Numbered from the stretch's first letter, positions 33,607-43,977 are shown. The stretch is DNA of 64,000 bases from Claveliimonas bilis (GCF_020892095.1 NZ_AP024845.1:1798001-1862000); one strand, 5' to 3'. The notes: generated from the sequence alone by a model not told the origin. Numbers and translations are program-made.

Positions 33607-34545
33607 ATGAAAACAGAAGTAACCGAATTGCTTGGAATAGAATATCCGATTATTCAGGGAGGAATGGCCTGGGTTGCAGAGTATCACTTGGCAGCCGGCG
33701 TATCAAATGCCGGTGGGCTTGGGCTTATTGGAGCTGCAAGTGCTCCGGCGGACTGGGTACGCGAACAGATCCGGGAGGCAAGGAAACTGACCGATAAGCC
33801 TTTTGGAGTAAATATCATGCTTATGAGTCCTCATGCGGATGACGTGGCAAAAGTTATTGTGGAAGAAGGCGTGAAAGTTGTTACAACAGGAGCCGGAAGT
33901 CCGGAAAAATACATGAAGATGTGGAAGGAAGCGGGAGTAAAGGTTATACCGGTTGTTGCTTCCGTTGCACTGGCAAAACGTATGGAGCGCTGCGGAGCTG
34001 ATGCTCTTGTGGCAGAAGGTACGGAAGCCGGAGGACACATTGGTGAAAATACGACGATGGTACTGGTACCGCAGGTAGTAGATGCCGTGAATATTCCTGT
34101 GATTGCTGCCGGAGGAATTGCGGACGGAAGAGGAATTGCCGCTGCATTTATGCTGGGAGCGAAGGGAGTACAGATGGGAACACATTTTGTTGTAACAGAG
34201 GAGTCCCAGGTACATGAAAACTATAAAGAGCGTATCCTTAAGGCGAAAGATATTGATTCACGCGTGACAGGACGTACGACAGGACATCCGGTCCGTGCGC
34301 TTAGAAACGACATGACAAAAAAATATCTGGAACTGGAAAACAGCGGGGCAAGCTTTGAAGAGCTGGAGCTTCTGACACTTGGAGGACTTCGCAAGGCCGT
34401 TGTGGAAGGTGATGTGAAGAACGGAAGTGTAATGGCAGGTCAGATCGCAGGTATGGTAAAAGAAAAAATGACCTGTAAGGAGCTGATCGATAAGCTGGTG
34501 AAGGAAACAGATGCGCTGATAAAAGGAGCAGGATTTTATGAGTAA
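33607..34545 (+). CDS. fabK: Enoyl-ACP reductase II (FMN-dependent)
   Basis: 312-residue FabK, TIM-barrel flavoprotein that reduces enoyl-ACP with NAD(P)H in Firmicutes lacking FabI. Family segments: YPIIQGGMAWVAEYHLA, VTTGAGSPEKY, ALVAEGTEAGGHIGE (catalytic-loop histidine) and AGGIADGRGIAAAFMLGAKGVQMGT in part. ATG 33607 with AGAGG upstream; the longer frame from 33535 is a low-complexity Lys/Glu stretch. Overlaps fabD by 8 nt. Confidence 0.95.
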   Translation: MKTEVTELLGIEYPIIQGGMAWVAEYHLAAGVSNAGGLGLIGAASAPADWVREQIREARKLTDKPFGVNIMLMSPHADDVAKVIVEEGVKVVTTGAGSPEKYMKMWKEAGVKVIPVVASVALAKRMERCGADALVAEGTEAGGHIGENTTMVLVPQVVDAVNIPVIAAGGIADGRGIAAAFMLGAKGVQMGTHFVVTEESQVHENYKERILKAKDIDSRVTGRTTGHPVRALRNDMTKKYLELENSGASFEELELLTLGGLRKAVVEGDVKNGSVMAGQIAGMVKEKMTCKELIDKLVKETDALIKGAGFYE

Positions 34546-35470
34546 GATTGCATTTATTTACCCGGGGCAGGGCGCCCAGAAATGTGGAATGGGTGCAGAT
34601 TTTTACGAAAACAGTACATCCGCCAAAGCAGTATATGATATGGCGTCAGAAGTACTGAAAGATAACATGAACATTGACATGAAAGACCTGTGCTTTCATG
34701 AGAACGATAAATTGGATTTAACAGAATATACACAGGCAGCGCTGGTAACCACATGCCTTGCCATGACAAAGGTTGTGGAGGAAGCCGGCATCCATCCGGA
34801 TGTGACGGCGGGCTTAAGCCTGGGAGAATATTCTGCTATTGCGGCAGCAGGCGGCATGAAAGATGAAGATGCCATCCGTCTGGTGCGAAAAAGAGGTCTG
34901 CTGATGCAGAACACGGTGCCGGCAGGAGAAGGAGCCATGGCGGCAGTGATAGGTATGACAGGAGAAACCATTGAGAAAGTCATTGAGGGAATGGCAGGTG
35001 TTTCCATTGCCAATTACAACTGCCCGGGACAGATTGTCATTACCGGAGAGACAAAGGCAGTGGAGGAAGCGTCAGAGAAACTGAAAGAGGCCGGAGCGAA
35101 AAGGACAGTTATGCTCAACGTAAGCGGTCCGTTCCATTCTCCTATGCTGGAAAAAGCAGGGGAAGAACTGGCTGAAGTTCTGAAGGACGTTGAGCTTTCT
35201 CCTTTGAAAGTGCCGTATGTGACAAATGTAACAGCAGAGCAGGTCAGCGATATCGGAATGACAAGAGATCTGCTGGCAAAGCAGGTCAGCTCTTCTGTAA
35301 AATGGCAGCAGAGTATGGAGAACCTGATCGCCGACGGTGTGGACACTTTTGTGGAGATCGGTCCGGGAAAGACACTTGCCGGATTTATGCGGAAGATCAG
35401 CCGCGATGTGAAGGTATACAACATCGGGACATGGGACGATGTGGAAAAAGTGGTAGAGAACTTAAAGTAA
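34538..35470 (+). CDS. fabD: Malonyl-CoA:ACP transacylase
   Basis: 310-residue FabD, transfers malonyl from CoA to ACP. Active-site serine in GLSLGEYSAIAAAG, arginine in RLVRKRGLLMQ, histidine in NVSGPFHSPML. N-terminal FIYPGQGAQKCGMG is typical. Start overlaps fabK. Confidence 0.96.
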   Translation: MSKIAFIYPGQGAQKCGMGADFYENSTSAKAVYDMASEVLKDNMNIDMKDLCFHENDKLDLTEYTQAALVTTCLAMTKVVEEAGIHPDVTAGLSLGEYSAIAAAGGMKDEDAIRLVRKRGLLMQNTVPAGEGAMAAVIGMTGETIEKVIEGMAGVSIANYNCPGQIVITGETKAVEEASEKLKEAGAKRTVMLNVSGPFHSPMLEKAGEELAEVLKDVELSPLKVPYVTNVTAEQVSDIGMTRDLLAKQVSSSVKWQQSMENLIADGVDTFVEIGPGKTLAGFMRKISRDVKVYNIGTWDDVEKVVENLK

Positions 35471-35483
35471 ATCGAAGGAGGTA

Positions 35484-35515
35484 GGGACGGGATATTTTTC
35501 AAAATACCCCGTCCC
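35484..35515 (+). promoter_or_regulatory. Hairpin between the fabG Shine-Dalgarno and its start codon
   Basis: GGGACGGG (35484-35491) pairs with CCCGTCCC (35508-35515), extended by TATTTT/AAAATA inside. The only strong Shine-Dalgarno for fabG, GAAGGAGGTA (35474-35483), is on its 5' side, 44 nt from the ATG at 35525. With the hairpin folded the distance shrinks to about 10 nt. Confidence 0.7.
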
Positions 35516-35524
35516 AAATGGAAA

Positions 35525-36265
35525 ATGGAAGAACAGAAAGTAGCGGTAGTAACAGGAGCCTCCCGTGGAATCGGACGGGCAATTGCCCTGGAACTTGCAG
35601 CTTCCGGAGCATTTGTGGTGATCAATTACAATGGTTCGAAAGAGCGGGCAGAGGAAGTAAAGGCGGAGATAGAGAAAAACGGCGGCAGCGCCGAAATTTA
35701 TCAGTGTAATGTATCAGAATTTGACGCATGCGAAGAATTTCTGAAACATGTTGTAAAAGAGTATGGAAGAATTGATATTCTGGTGAACAATGCAGGGATT
35801 ACCAGGGACGGTCTTTTGATGAAGATGTCAGAGGAGGACTTTGACCGGGTGATCGACGTGAATTTAAAGGGAACATTTAACACGATCCGTTTTGTTTCCA
35901 GACAGATGCTGAAGCAAAGAAGCGGACGTATCATTAATATGTCTTCTGTTGTGGGAATCAGCGGAAATGCAGGACAGGCAAACTATGCGTCCTCAAAGGC
36001 CGGAGTGATCGGTCTTACGAAGGCAGCGGCCAGAGAACTGGCTTCCAGAGGAATTACAGTCAACGCAATTGCACCGGGATTCATTGAGACAGAGATGACA
36101 GACGTACTGTCTGATGCGGTAAAAGAAGCGTCTGTTGCTCAGATCCCCCTTGGGAAATTCGGAAAACCGGAAGATATTGCAAAGACAGCAGCCTTCCTTG
36201 CTTCAGACGCTGCAGGTTATATTACAGGACAGGTGATCCAGGTAGACGGAGGAATGGCAATATGA
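35525..36265 (+). CDS. fabG: 3-oxoacyl-ACP reductase
   Basis: 246-residue short-chain dehydrogenase. NADP loop [17 protein letters not shown] motif in [11 protein letters not shown], catalytic Ser/Tyr/Lys in [23 protein letters not shown] second, out-of-frame ATG at 35518 has no better ribosome site. The stop overlaps fabF by 4 nt. Its unusual distant Shine-Dalgarno is described under the 35484-35515 hairpin. Confidence 0.95.
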   Translation: MEEQKVAVVTGASRGIGRAIALELAASGAFVVINYNGSKERAEEVKAEIEKNGGSAEIYQCNVSEFDACEEFLKHVVKEYGRIDILVNNAGITRDGLLMKMSEEDFDRVIDVNLKGTFNTIRFVSRQMLKQRSGRIINMSSVVGISGNAGQANYASSKAGVIGLTKAAARELASRGITVNAIAPGFIETEMTDVLSDAVKEASVAQIPLGKFGKPEDIAKTAAFLASDAAGYITGQVIQVDGGMAI

Positions 36266-37503
36266 TGAAAAGAAGAGTAGTAGTGACAGGACTTGGAGCG
36301 GTGACTCCGATCGGAAATACGGTAGAAGATTTCTGGGCAGGAATTAAAGAAGGAAAAGTAGGAATCGGGCCTATCACGAAATTTGATACTTCTGATTATA
36401 AAGTAAAGATCGCTGCAGAAGTCAAAGATTTTGTGGCAAAAGAAAGAATGGATTTTAAAGCGGCCAAGAGAATGGAAGCATTTTCACAGTATGCTGTTGC
36501 CGCGTCAAAAGAAGCCTATGAGGATTCAGGACTTGATATTGAAAAAGAAGATCCTTTCCGCGCCGGCGTCATTATCGGATCCGGAATCGGAAGTCTGCAG
36601 CAGGCGGAATCCAGCTGTGAAAAGATCAGCACAAAGGGACCTGGCAAAGTAAATCCGCTTATGGTGCCTCTGATGATCTCCAATATGGCGGCAGGGAATG
36701 TTTCCATTCAGCTTGGATTCAGAGGAAAATGTACGAATGTGGTGACAGCCTGTGCTTCCGGTACAAACTGTATTGGTGATGCATTCCGGGCAATTCAGTA
36801 CAATGATGCAGATATTATGATCGCCGGAGGAACAGAAAGTGCGATTTGTCCTACCGGAGTGGCAGGATTCACCGCGCTTACCGCGCTTTCTCTGAATGAA
36901 GATCCAATGAAAGCATCCCGCCCCTTTGACAAGGACAGAGATGGATTTGTTATGGGAGAAGGAGCCGGAGTTGTGATTCTGGAAGAGCTGGAGCATGCAA
37001 AGGCCAGAGGAGCAAAGATCTATGCGGAAGTAGTCGGATACGGCTCTACAGGGGATGCGTACCATATTACCTCTCCGGCAGAGGACGGAGCCGGAGCTGC
37101 AAAGGCCATGGAGCTTGCTATGGAGGAAGCCTGCGTATCGCCAGAGCAGGTTGAATATATTAACGCTCACGGAACAAGTACACATCACAACGACCTGTTT
37201 GAGACAAGAGCCATCAAGAGAGCTTTTGGCGAAGCGGCAAAAGATGTAGTGATCAACTCTACAAAATCTATGATCGGTCATCTGCTTGGGGCAGCAGGCG
37301 GCGTAGAATTTATTACCTGTGTAAAGGCCATTGAAGACGGCTTCATCCATCAGACTATGGGAACCGTTCAGGCAGACGAAGAGTGCGATCTGAACTATGC
37401 TATAGGAGCGCCGGTTGAAAAAGAAATTCATTACGCCATGACAAATTCCCTTGGATTTGGCGGACACAATGCTACTTTACTGATTAAAAAATACGAAGAG
37501 TAA
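36262..37503 (+). CDS. fabF: Beta-ketoacyl-ACP synthase II
   Basis: 413-residue FabF elongation condensing enzyme. Cys-His-His catalytic set: [26 protein letters not shown] and [19 protein letters not shown] overlap with fabG shows coupled translation. AccB follows after 16 nt. Confidence 0.97.
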   Translation: MMKRRVVVTGLGAVTPIGNTVEDFWAGIKEGKVGIGPITKFDTSDYKVKIAAEVKDFVAKERMDFKAAKRMEAFSQYAVAASKEAYEDSGLDIEKEDPFRAGVIIGSGIGSLQQAESSCEKISTKGPGKVNPLMVPLMISNMAAGNVSIQLGFRGKCTNVVTACASGTNCIGDAFRAIQYNDADIMIAGGTESAICPTGVAGFTALTALSLNEDPMKASRPFDKDRDGFVMGEGAGVVILEELEHAKARGAKIYAEVVGYGSTGDAYHITSPAEDGAGAAKAMELAMEEACVSPEQVEYINAHGTSTHHNDLFETRAIKRAFGEAAKDVVINSTKSMIGHLLGAAGGVEFITCVKAIEDGFIHQTMGTVQADEECDLNYAIGAPVEKEIHYAMTNSLGFGGHNATLLIKKYEE

Positions 37504-37519
37504 AAGGAGTATATCAAAC

Positions 37520-38026
37520 ATGGAATTTAAAAACCTGCTGACATTGATCCAGGCAGTATCTGATTCAGAACTGACTGGGCTGAAATATGAAGAAAAAGGG
37601 GTAAAAATACATCTGACAAAGCAAAAAGACACTGTAATTGCGACACAGTGTTCCGGACCGGCTATGGAATTTGCAGCCGGCACGCCAGCCTTTGTATCTT
37701 CCGCGGCAGCGGGAGAAAGTACAGGAGCAGCGGAGGATACCAGCGCTGATGATAAAGTACAGGAAACAGAAGTGAAGGCGGCAGACCTTGGCGGAAAGAT
37801 CGTGAAGTCTCCCCTTGTAGGAACATTTTATGCGGCTCCGGCAGAAGATGCAAAGGCCTATGTATCTGTGGGCGACACAGTGAAAAAAGGACAGGTACTT
37901 GCAATCGTTGAGGCTATGAAGCTGATGAATGAAATTGAGAGTGATTACGACGGAACTATTGCGGAGATCCTTGTAGAAAACGGGCAGGGAGTTGAGTACG
38001 GACAGCCTTTATTCCGCATTTCCTAG
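37520..38026 (+). CDS. accB: Biotin carboxyl carrier protein of acetyl-CoA carboxylase
   Basis: 168 residues: an N-terminal helical part, an Ala/Glu-rich linker (about 50-90) and the C-terminal biotinyl domain with the biotinylated lysine in [17 protein letters not shown] precedes the ATG. Works with AccC and the fused AccDA downstream to make malonyl-CoA. Confidence 0.96.
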   Translation: MEFKNLLTLIQAVSDSELTGLKYEEKGVKIHLTKQKDTVIATQCSGPAMEFAAGTPAFVSSAAAGESTGAAEDTSADDKVQETEVKAADLGGKIVKSPLVGTFYAAPAEDAKAYVSVGDTVKKGQVLAIVEAMKLMNEIESDYDGTIAEILVENGQGVEYGQPLFRIS

Positions 38027-38043
38027 TTCCGGAAGGAGGACAT

Positions 38044-38472
38044 ATGAACCATTTAGATATTAATCAGATCAAAGAGATCATACCTCACAGACATCCGTTC
38101 CTTTTGGTGGATTACATCGAAGATTATGAACCGGGACAGTTTGCTGTGGGATACAAATGTGTCACATACCGGGAGGACTTCTTCAAAGGGCATTTCCCCC
38201 AGGAGCCTGTTATGCCCGGCGTTCTGACGGTAGAGGCCCTTGCACAGGTAGGTGCGGTTGCAATTTTAAGCAAGGAAGAAAATAAGGGAAAGATCGCTTA
38301 TTTCGGCGGTATCAGTAAATGTAAATTTAAAGGGAAAATTGTTCCCGGAGATAAAGTGAGACTGGAGACTAAGATTATCAAAGCCAAAGGTCCCATGGGA
38401 ATTGGAGAGGCAACAGCCAGTGTGGACGGGAAGGTTGTAGTCAGCGCGGAGCTGACCTTCATGGTAGGTTAA
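38044..38472 (+). CDS. fabZ: 3-hydroxyacyl-ACP dehydratase
   Basis: 142-residue hot-dog-fold FabZ. Catalytic histidine in [14 protein letters not shown] and glutamate in [24 protein letters not shown] before the ATG. Sits between accB and accC as in many clostridial fab clusters. Confidence 0.97.
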   Translation: MNHLDINQIKEIIPHRHPFLLVDYIEDYEPGQFAVGYKCVTYREDFFKGHFPQEPVMPGVLTVEALAQVGAVAILSKEENKGKIAYFGGISKCKFKGKIVPGDKVRLETKIIKAKGPMGIGEATASVDGKVVVSAELTFMVG

Positions 38473-38482
38473 GAGGAAACAG

Positions 38483-39850
38483 GTGAAACAGATGAGACAT
38501 GAAATAAAAAAAGTATTGATCGCCAACCGCGGCGAGATTGCAGTGCGCATTATCCGGGCATGCCGGGAAATGGGGATTGAGACCGTTGCCGTCTATTCGG
38601 AAGCGGATAAAGAAGCGCTTCATACGCAGCTTGCAGATGAAGCGGTCTGTATCGGTCCGGCGCCTTCGACAGAGAGCTATTTAAGCATGGACCGCATTAT
38701 CAGCGCGACGATCATATCCGGAGCCGACGCCATTCATCCGGGTTTTGGATTTCTTTCAGAAAACAGCAGATTCGCCGAGCTGTGCGAGCAGTGCAACATT
38801 ACCTTTATCGGCCCGAAAGCCGAAGTCATTGCAAAGCTGGGAAATAAGCAGGAAGCAAGAAATACAATGGTGGCGGCCGGCGTGCCGGTTATTCCGGGAA
38901 GTAAGGAGCCGATCTACGATGCGCAAAGCGGTGCCAAAGTCGCGGAAGAAGTAGGGTATCCTGTTATTGTAAAGGCAGCTCTCGGAGGCGGCGGAAAAGG
39001 AATGCGCGTTGCACAGACACCGGAAGAATTTGAGTCCAGCTTTTTGACAGCACAGAAGGAAACGCAGATGGCGTTCGGGGATAATACGATGTACATTGAG
39101 CACTTTGTAGAACACCCGCGTCACATTGAATTTCAGATTCTGGCGGATGAATACGGACATGTCATTCATCTTGGAGAGAGAGACTGCTCCATCCAGAGAA
39201 ATCATCAGAAGATGATCGAAGAATCTCCCTCCACGGCCCTTACAGAAGATCTGCGCCGGCAAATGGGCGAGGCGGCAGTAAAGGCTGCGAAGGCAGCAGG
39301 ATATGTCAATGCGGGAACCATTGAATTTCTTCTGGAAAAAAATGGAAACTTCTATTTCATGGAAATGAATACCAGAATACAGGTGGAACATCCCGTTACG
39401 GAATGGGTGACAGGCATTGATCTGATCAAAGAGCAGATCCGCATTGCATCTGGAATGGAGCTTTCCTATACCCAGGAAGATGTAAAACTTACCGGTCATG
39501 CCATCGAGTGCCGAATCAATGCTGAAAATCCGGAAAAAGGCTTCCGCCCTTCACCGGGGACGATCACAGATATCTATCTTCCGGGAGGCAAGGGAATACG
39601 CATCGATTCTGCAATTTACAGCGGTTATACCATCCCGCCTTACTATGATTCCATGATCGCCAAGCTGATCGTGTGGGCCAAAAACCGCGGGGAAGCCATA
39701 CGGAAAATGCAGAGCGCTCTCGGCGAGATCATTATTGAGGGAATCGACACCAATGTAGACTACCAGTATGAAATTCTGAACAACCCGGATTACATAGCTG
39801 GAAATATAGATATTGAATTTATTGAGGAACTGGAAAGAGCGAAGAAATGA
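38483..39850 (+). CDS. accC: Biotin carboxylase of acetyl-CoA carboxylase
   Basis: 455-residue AccC. N-terminal [21 protein letters not shown], glycine-rich ATP loop [13 protein letters not shown], and the catalytic [17 protein letters not shown] 38483 has AGAGGA at 6 nt, and an in-frame ATG at 38492 has AGGTGA at 5 nt, so either start is possible (three residues differ). Stop overlaps the accDA start by 4 nt. Confidence 0.95.
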   Translation: MKQMRHEIKKVLIANRGEIAVRIIRACREMGIETVAVYSEADKEALHTQLADEAVCIGPAPSTESYLSMDRIISATIISGADAIHPGFGFLSENSRFAELCEQCNITFIGPKAEVIAKLGNKQEARNTMVAAGVPVIPGSKEPIYDAQSGAKVAEEVGYPVIVKAALGGGGKGMRVAQTPEEFESSFLTAQKETQMAFGDNTMYIEHFVEHPRHIEFQILADEYGHVIHLGERDCSIQRNHQKMIEESPSTALTEDLRRQMGEAAVKAAKAAGYVNAGTIEFLLEKNGNFYFMEMNTRIQVEHPVTEWVTGIDLIKEQIRIASGMELSYTQEDVKLTGHAIECRINAENPEKGFRPSPGTITDIYLPGGKGIRIDSAIYSGYTIPPYYDSMIAKLIVWAKNRGEAIRKMQSALGEIIIEGIDTNVDYQYEILNNPDYIAGNIDIEFIEELERAKK

Positions 39851-41562
39851 AGTTAGAAAATATGTTCAAAAAGACCAGAACAGCATCTGGGAAAAAATCT
39901 TATATTTCATTGCGGGAAAAACGCCCCGAAGTGCCGGAAGGACTGCTTAGAAAATGTAATAAATGCGGAAGCGCTATTATTGCCGAAGATGTAAAACGGG
40001 GATATTATATTTGTCCGAAGTGCGGAGGATATTTTCGCGTCCATGCCTACAGAAGGATTGAAATGATCGCTGATGCGGGAACATTCGAGGAGTGGGACAA
40101 AGACCTGATCGGCGGAAATCCTATGGATTATAAGGGATATCCGGAAAAAATGAAGGCAGTCCAGGAGAAAACAAATCTTCGGGAAGCAGTTGTGACAGGA
40201 AAAGCGAAGATTGAGGGGACCGACGCTGTGATCGGCGTATGTGACGGTCGTTTTTTCATGGCAAGCATGGGAGAGGCAGTGGGAGAAAAGGTTGCAAGAG
40301 CAATAGAAAGAGCGACAGAAGAAAAGCTGCCTGTGATCCTGTTCGCCTGTTCCGGCGGAGCCAGAATGCAGGAGGGGATCACATCCCTTATGCAGATGGC
40401 TAAGACATCTGCTGCATTGAAGCGCCACAGCGATGCAGGCCTTCTCTATATTTCCGTACTGACAGATCCGACAACGGGAGGCGTGACGGCAAGCTTTGCC
40501 ATGCTGGGAGATGTTATCCTGGCTGAACCGAAAGCATTGATCGGTTTTGCAGGGCCGAGGGTGATTGAACAGACTATCGGTCAGAAGCTTCCGAAAGGAT
40601 TCCAGAGATCCGAGTTCCTTTTGGAACATGGATTTGTGGATCGGATCGTAGAGCGTCAGGAAATGAAATCAGTACTTTCGGAGATCCTTAAACTTCATAA
40701 AAAGGAGAAGGCAGCGGTTGAGAGCCCTTCCCTGAAAGAATCTGAAAACCAGAAGGAAAAAGGACAGCTTTCCGGCCAGGATATCAGCGCGTGGGAGAGA
40801 GTGCAGCTTTCCAGAATGAAGGACCGGCCGGTAGGCGAAGACTATATCCGTGCTTTATTTACGGATTTTATGGAATTTCACGGAGACAGATATTTTGCAG
40901 ATGACAAGGCGATCATTGGAGGCGTTGCCAGGTTTAAAGGACAGCCGGTAACAGTGATCGCACAGGCAAAAGGAACAAATACGAAAGAGAATATTGAACG
41001 GAATTTCGGAATGCCTTCACCGGACGGATACCGCAAAGCTCTCCGGCTGATGAAACAGGCAGAGAAATTCCATCGACCGGTCATCTGTTTTGTAGATACG
41101 CCCGGCGCGTTCTGCGGACTGGAAGCAGAAGAGAGAGGGCAGGGAGAAGCGATTGCAAGAAGCATTTATGAAATGTCCGCTTTGAAAGTTCCGGTACTTT
41201 CTGTTATTATCGGCGAAGGCGGAAGCGGTGGTGCGCTTGCCATGGCTACCGCCGATGAGGTGTGGATGCTGGAAAATTCCATTTATTCAATTTTGTCTCC
41301 GGAAGGATTTGCAAGTATATTGTGGAAAGACAGTACCAAGGCAAAAGAAGCGGCAGAAGTCATGAAACTGACTGCCGGAGATCTTTATCGGGCGGGGATC
41401 GTAGAAAAGGTGATTCCGGAACCGGAGCACTATACGGTTATGAACATAGAGAAGGTAACGGAGAACCTTTGCCAGGATATTCAGAGGTTCTTAACTGTTT
41501 ATCAGGAAATGCCGGAAGAAGAATTGACAGAAAGAAGATATCAGCGTTTCCGCCGTATGTAG
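39847..41562 (+). CDS. accDA: Fused acetyl-CoA carboxylase carboxyltransferase (AccD-AccA)
   Basis: 571 residues joining both carboxyltransferase subunits. Residues about 1-285 are AccD (beta): zinc ribbon CNKC ... CPKC, then [19 protein letters not shown] Lys/Glu/Ser-rich linker at about 288-312 follows. The AccA (alpha) part starts at [15 protein letters not shown] and contains [25 protein letters not shown] and [15 protein letters not shown]. No stop or frameshift breaks the frame. In most bacteria these are separate chains. Confidence 0.95.
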   Translation: MKLENMFKKTRTASGKKSYISLREKRPEVPEGLLRKCNKCGSAIIAEDVKRGYYICPKCGGYFRVHAYRRIEMIADAGTFEEWDKDLIGGNPMDYKGYPEKMKAVQEKTNLREAVVTGKAKIEGTDAVIGVCDGRFFMASMGEAVGEKVARAIERATEEKLPVILFACSGGARMQEGITSLMQMAKTSAALKRHSDAGLLYISVLTDPTTGGVTASFAMLGDVILAEPKALIGFAGPRVIEQTIGQKLPKGFQRSEFLLEHGFVDRIVERQEMKSVLSEILKLHKKEKAAVESPSLKESENQKEKGQLSGQDISAWERVQLSRMKDRPVGEDYIRALFTDFMEFHGDRYFADDKAIIGGVARFKGQPVTVIAQAKGTNTKENIERNFGMPSPDGYRKALRLMKQAEKFHRPVICFVDTPGAFCGLEAEERGQGEAIARSIYEMSALKVPVLSVIIGEGGSGGALAMATADEVWMLENSIYSILSPEGFASILWKDSTKAKEAAEVMKLTAGDLYRAGIVEKVIPEPEHYTVMNIEKVTENLCQDIQRFLTVYQEMPEEELTERRYQRFRRM

Positions 41563-41572
41563 GAGAATTTAT

Positions 41573-42664
41573 ATGAAAATAGAGCCATTAAAGCTGGGAG
41601 AGATTACAGCAAAACTCCCGGTGATCCAGGGAGGAATGGGAGTGGGCATCAGCCTTGGCGGTCTTGCCGGGGCTGTTGCCAAAGAGGGAGGAATCGGAAT
41701 CATTTCCGCAGCACAGATTGGATATCGGGAACCGGATTTTGACCGGGATCCCAAAGCGGCCAACCTAAGAGCGATAACGACAGAGTATGAGAAGGCACGA
41801 AAGATCTCGCCGGATGGTGTGATCGGCTTCAATCTGATGGTGGCTATGAAATTTTATGAGGACTATGTCAGGGAAGTGATCAAAGCAGGAGCAGATCTTA
41901 TCATATCGGGAGCGGGCCTTCCCATGGATCTGCCGAGGATCGCAAAAAAAGCAGAGACAGAATATAAAAGAGACAGAAAAGTACTGCTTGCACCCATTGT
42001 TTCCACAGAAAAGTCTGCCCGCGTTATCTTAAGGTACTGGGACAGAAAATATCAGAGGATTCCGGATCTTCTGGTAATAGAAGGACCTCTTGCAGGGGGG
42101 CACCTTGGATTTACCAAAGATCAGCTGGAGCATTTTGGCAAAGATTCCTATGAAGAGGAAATCCGGAATATACTGGAAGCGGTGAGAGAATTTGAAGAAA
42201 AATACGGCCGGAAAATCCCGGTAGCCCTTGCAGGCGGAATAGAGGGAAAAGAGCAGGTAAAACGGGCATTTGAGCTGGGAGCAGACGCCGTACAGGTGGC
42301 GACACGCTTCGTAACCACAGAAGAATGTGATGCGGATATCCGATATAAGGAAGCTTATATAAAAGCGGAAAAAGAGGATATTATCATTGTAAAAAGCCCG
42401 GTGGGAATGCCGGGAAGGGCAATCCGGAACGCGTTTATGGAGAGGGTCATAAAGGAAGGAAAAATTCCTCACAGTCCCTGCCATCAGTGCCTTCATTCCT
42501 GTAATCCAAAGGAGATACCATATTGTATCACAGACGCACTGATCAACGCGGCAAAAGGAGAGACGGAACAGGCTCTTCTCTTTTGCGGAGCATATGCCTA
42601 TAAGGCAAAAAGGATCGAAACAGTGAAAGAAGTCATTGCCTCTTTGCTGCCGGAACCGGTATAA
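41573..42664 (+). CDS. Nitronate monooxygenase/FabK-like flavoprotein with C-terminal Cys cluster
   Basis: 363-residue 2-nitropropane dioxygenase-family TIM barrel (LPVIQGGMGVGISLGGLAGA, LVIEGPLAGGHLGFTKDQ, ALAGGIEGKEQVKRAFELGA). It resembles FabK but is longer, and the extra part has CHQCLHSCNPKEIPYC, a C-x2-C-x3-C-x7-C pattern that could bind a metal or Fe-S cluster. As part of the fab operon (10 nt after accDA) it may serve fatty-acid synthesis or detoxify by-products; substrate unknown. Confidence 0.85.
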   Translation: MKIEPLKLGEITAKLPVIQGGMGVGISLGGLAGAVAKEGGIGIISAAQIGYREPDFDRDPKAANLRAITTEYEKARKISPDGVIGFNLMVAMKFYEDYVREVIKAGADLIISGAGLPMDLPRIAKKAETEYKRDRKVLLAPIVSTEKSARVILRYWDRKYQRIPDLLVIEGPLAGGHLGFTKDQLEHFGKDSYEEEIRNILEAVREFEEKYGRKIPVALAGGIEGKEQVKRAFELGADAVQVATRFVTTEECDADIRYKEAYIKAEKEDIIIVKSPVGMPGRAIRNAFMERVIKEGKIPHSPCHQCLHSCNPKEIPYCITDALINAAKGETEQALLFCGAYAYKAKRIETVKEVIASLLPEPV

Positions 42665-42702
42665 TAGAAATAGAGAAATGTTTACAGGAAGGAGGGCTTT
42701 TC

Positions 42703-43149
42703 ATGGATGCATACAAAACGATCAACGATATCCTGGTGAATCTTATCAACGAAATCTGGGAGTTGGAAGAAAAAGCGATCATTACAGAAGAATTTAAAGA
42801 TCTCACCAACAATGATATGCATGTCATAGAAGCGATCGGCCCAGAGGAAGGTAACAATATGTCATCCATTGCAAAAAAACTGAATATTACGGTAGGATCG
42901 CTGACGACAGCTATGAACAGCCTTGTAAACAAATCTTATGTTTCAAGAAGCAGAAGCGAAAAAGACCGGCGAGTTGTCTATGTAAAGCTTACAGAAAAAG
43001 GTATCCGTGCCTATCAGCACCACGAAGATTATCATCGCCAGATGACAGAAGCGATCCTGGCGAAGCTAAGCGAAGATGAGATTCCGGTCCTGATGAAAAC
43101 CCTGGACGGATTGTCTGAATTTTTCCGGGGGTACAGTCAGAAATCATAA
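42703..43149 (+). CDS. fabT: MarR-family regulator, FabT-like
   Basis: 148 residues, winged-helix MarR: LTNNDMHVIEAIGP, helix-turn-helix MSSIAKKLNITVGSLTTAMNSL and wing SRSRSEKDRRVVYVKLTEKG in part. In Firmicutes with a FabK-type pathway, FabT represses fab genes with acyl-ACP as co-repressor. The matching TTTGA-N3-TCAAA dyad at the fabH promoter supports this. GGAAGGAGG precedes the ATG. Confidence 0.88.
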   Translation: MDAYKTINDILVNLINEIWELEEKAIITEEFKDLTNNDMHVIEAIGPEEGNNMSSIAKKLNITVGSLTTAMNSLVNKSYVSRSRSEKDRRVVYVKLTEKGIRAYQHHEDYHRQMTEAILAKLSEDEIPVLMKTLDGLSEFFRGYSQKS

Positions 43150-43162
43150 GGCTCCGGGAGGG

Positions 43163-43897
43163 ATGAATATGTATGAAGAAGAGATAAAAAAGCTGCAGGA
43201 AATTATTGATGACAGTGAAAGGATCGTATTTTTTGGAGGGGCAGGTGTGTCTACAGAAAGCGGAATACCTGACTTCAGAAGCGCTGACGGTATTTATCAC
43301 CAGCAGTATAAATACGCTCCGGAGCAGGTTGTAAGCCACAGCTTTTTTGTGCGTCATACGGAAGCGTTTTATGATTTTTATAAAGAGAAGATGGTATGTC
43401 TTGAGGCGAAGCCGAATCAGGCTCACAAAAAGCTGGCAGAGCTGGAGGAAAAGGGAAAGCTTGCGGCGGTCATCACCCAGAATATTGACGGACTCCATCA
43501 GATGGCAGGAAGCCGGAAGGTGTATGAGCTCCACGGCAGCGTTCACCGGAATTACTGCCAGAAATGCGGAAAATTCTATGACGCAGCCTATGTAAAAGAA
43601 TCCCGGGGAGTTCCCAGATGCCAGTGCGGCGGGATCATCAAGCCGGATGTGGTACTCTATGAGGAAAGTCTGGACGGCTCTACCATCCGGGGAAGCATAG
43701 AGGCTATCAGCAGCGCCGATACGCTGATCATTGGAGGCACATCCCTGGTAGTATACCCGGCGGCAGGCTTTATCGACTATTTTCACGGAAAACATCTGGT
43801 GGTAATCAATAAGAGCGCTACTGCAAAAGAAGTGGGAGCAGAACTTAGTATTGCTGCCCCCATCGGAGAAATATTGGGGCAGATCCAGGTAAGATAA
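43163..43897 (+). CDS. NAD-dependent protein deacylase (sirtuin)
   Basis: 244-residue Sir2 protein. NAD-binding GGAGVSTESGIPDFRS, catalytic TQNIDGLHQMAG and ELHGS histidine, zinc cysteines in YCQKCGKFY and CQCGG, then GGTSLVVYPAAG. It follows fabT by 13 nt and likely shares the fab transcript. Protein acylation linked to acyl-CoA pools would be a logical target, but this is inference. Confidence 0.93.
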   Translation: MNMYEEEIKKLQEIIDDSERIVFFGGAGVSTESGIPDFRSADGIYHQQYKYAPEQVVSHSFFVRHTEAFYDFYKEKMVCLEAKPNQAHKKLAELEEKGKLAAVITQNIDGLHQMAGSRKVYELHGSVHRNYCQKCGKFYDAAYVKESRGVPRCQCGGIIKPDVVLYEESLDGSTIRGSIEAISSADTLIIGGTSLVVYPAAGFIDYFHGKHLVVINKSATAKEVGAELSIAAPIGEILGQIQVR

Positions 43898-43915
43898 AAT
43901 ATAGGATGATAAGAA

Positions 43916-43958
43916 GGGGAGATCGTACCTTGCGAAAAGCTGCGGTCTCCCCTGAATT
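43916..43958 (+). terminator. Terminator of the fab-fabT-sirtuin transcript
   Basis: GGGGAGA (43916-43922) pairs with TCTCCCC (43946-43952) around a partly paired loop, then TGAATTTTATGTTTTA. T-run is interrupted, so efficiency is uncertain. It lies just after the sirtuin stop. Confidence 0.65.
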
Positions 43959-43977
43959 TTATGTTTTATATTTCGGA

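Noticed and set aside
36526-37467. 313-codon minus-strand frame over fabF
   Set aside because: Antisense shadow of fabF with cysteine/histidine-rich non-natural composition.
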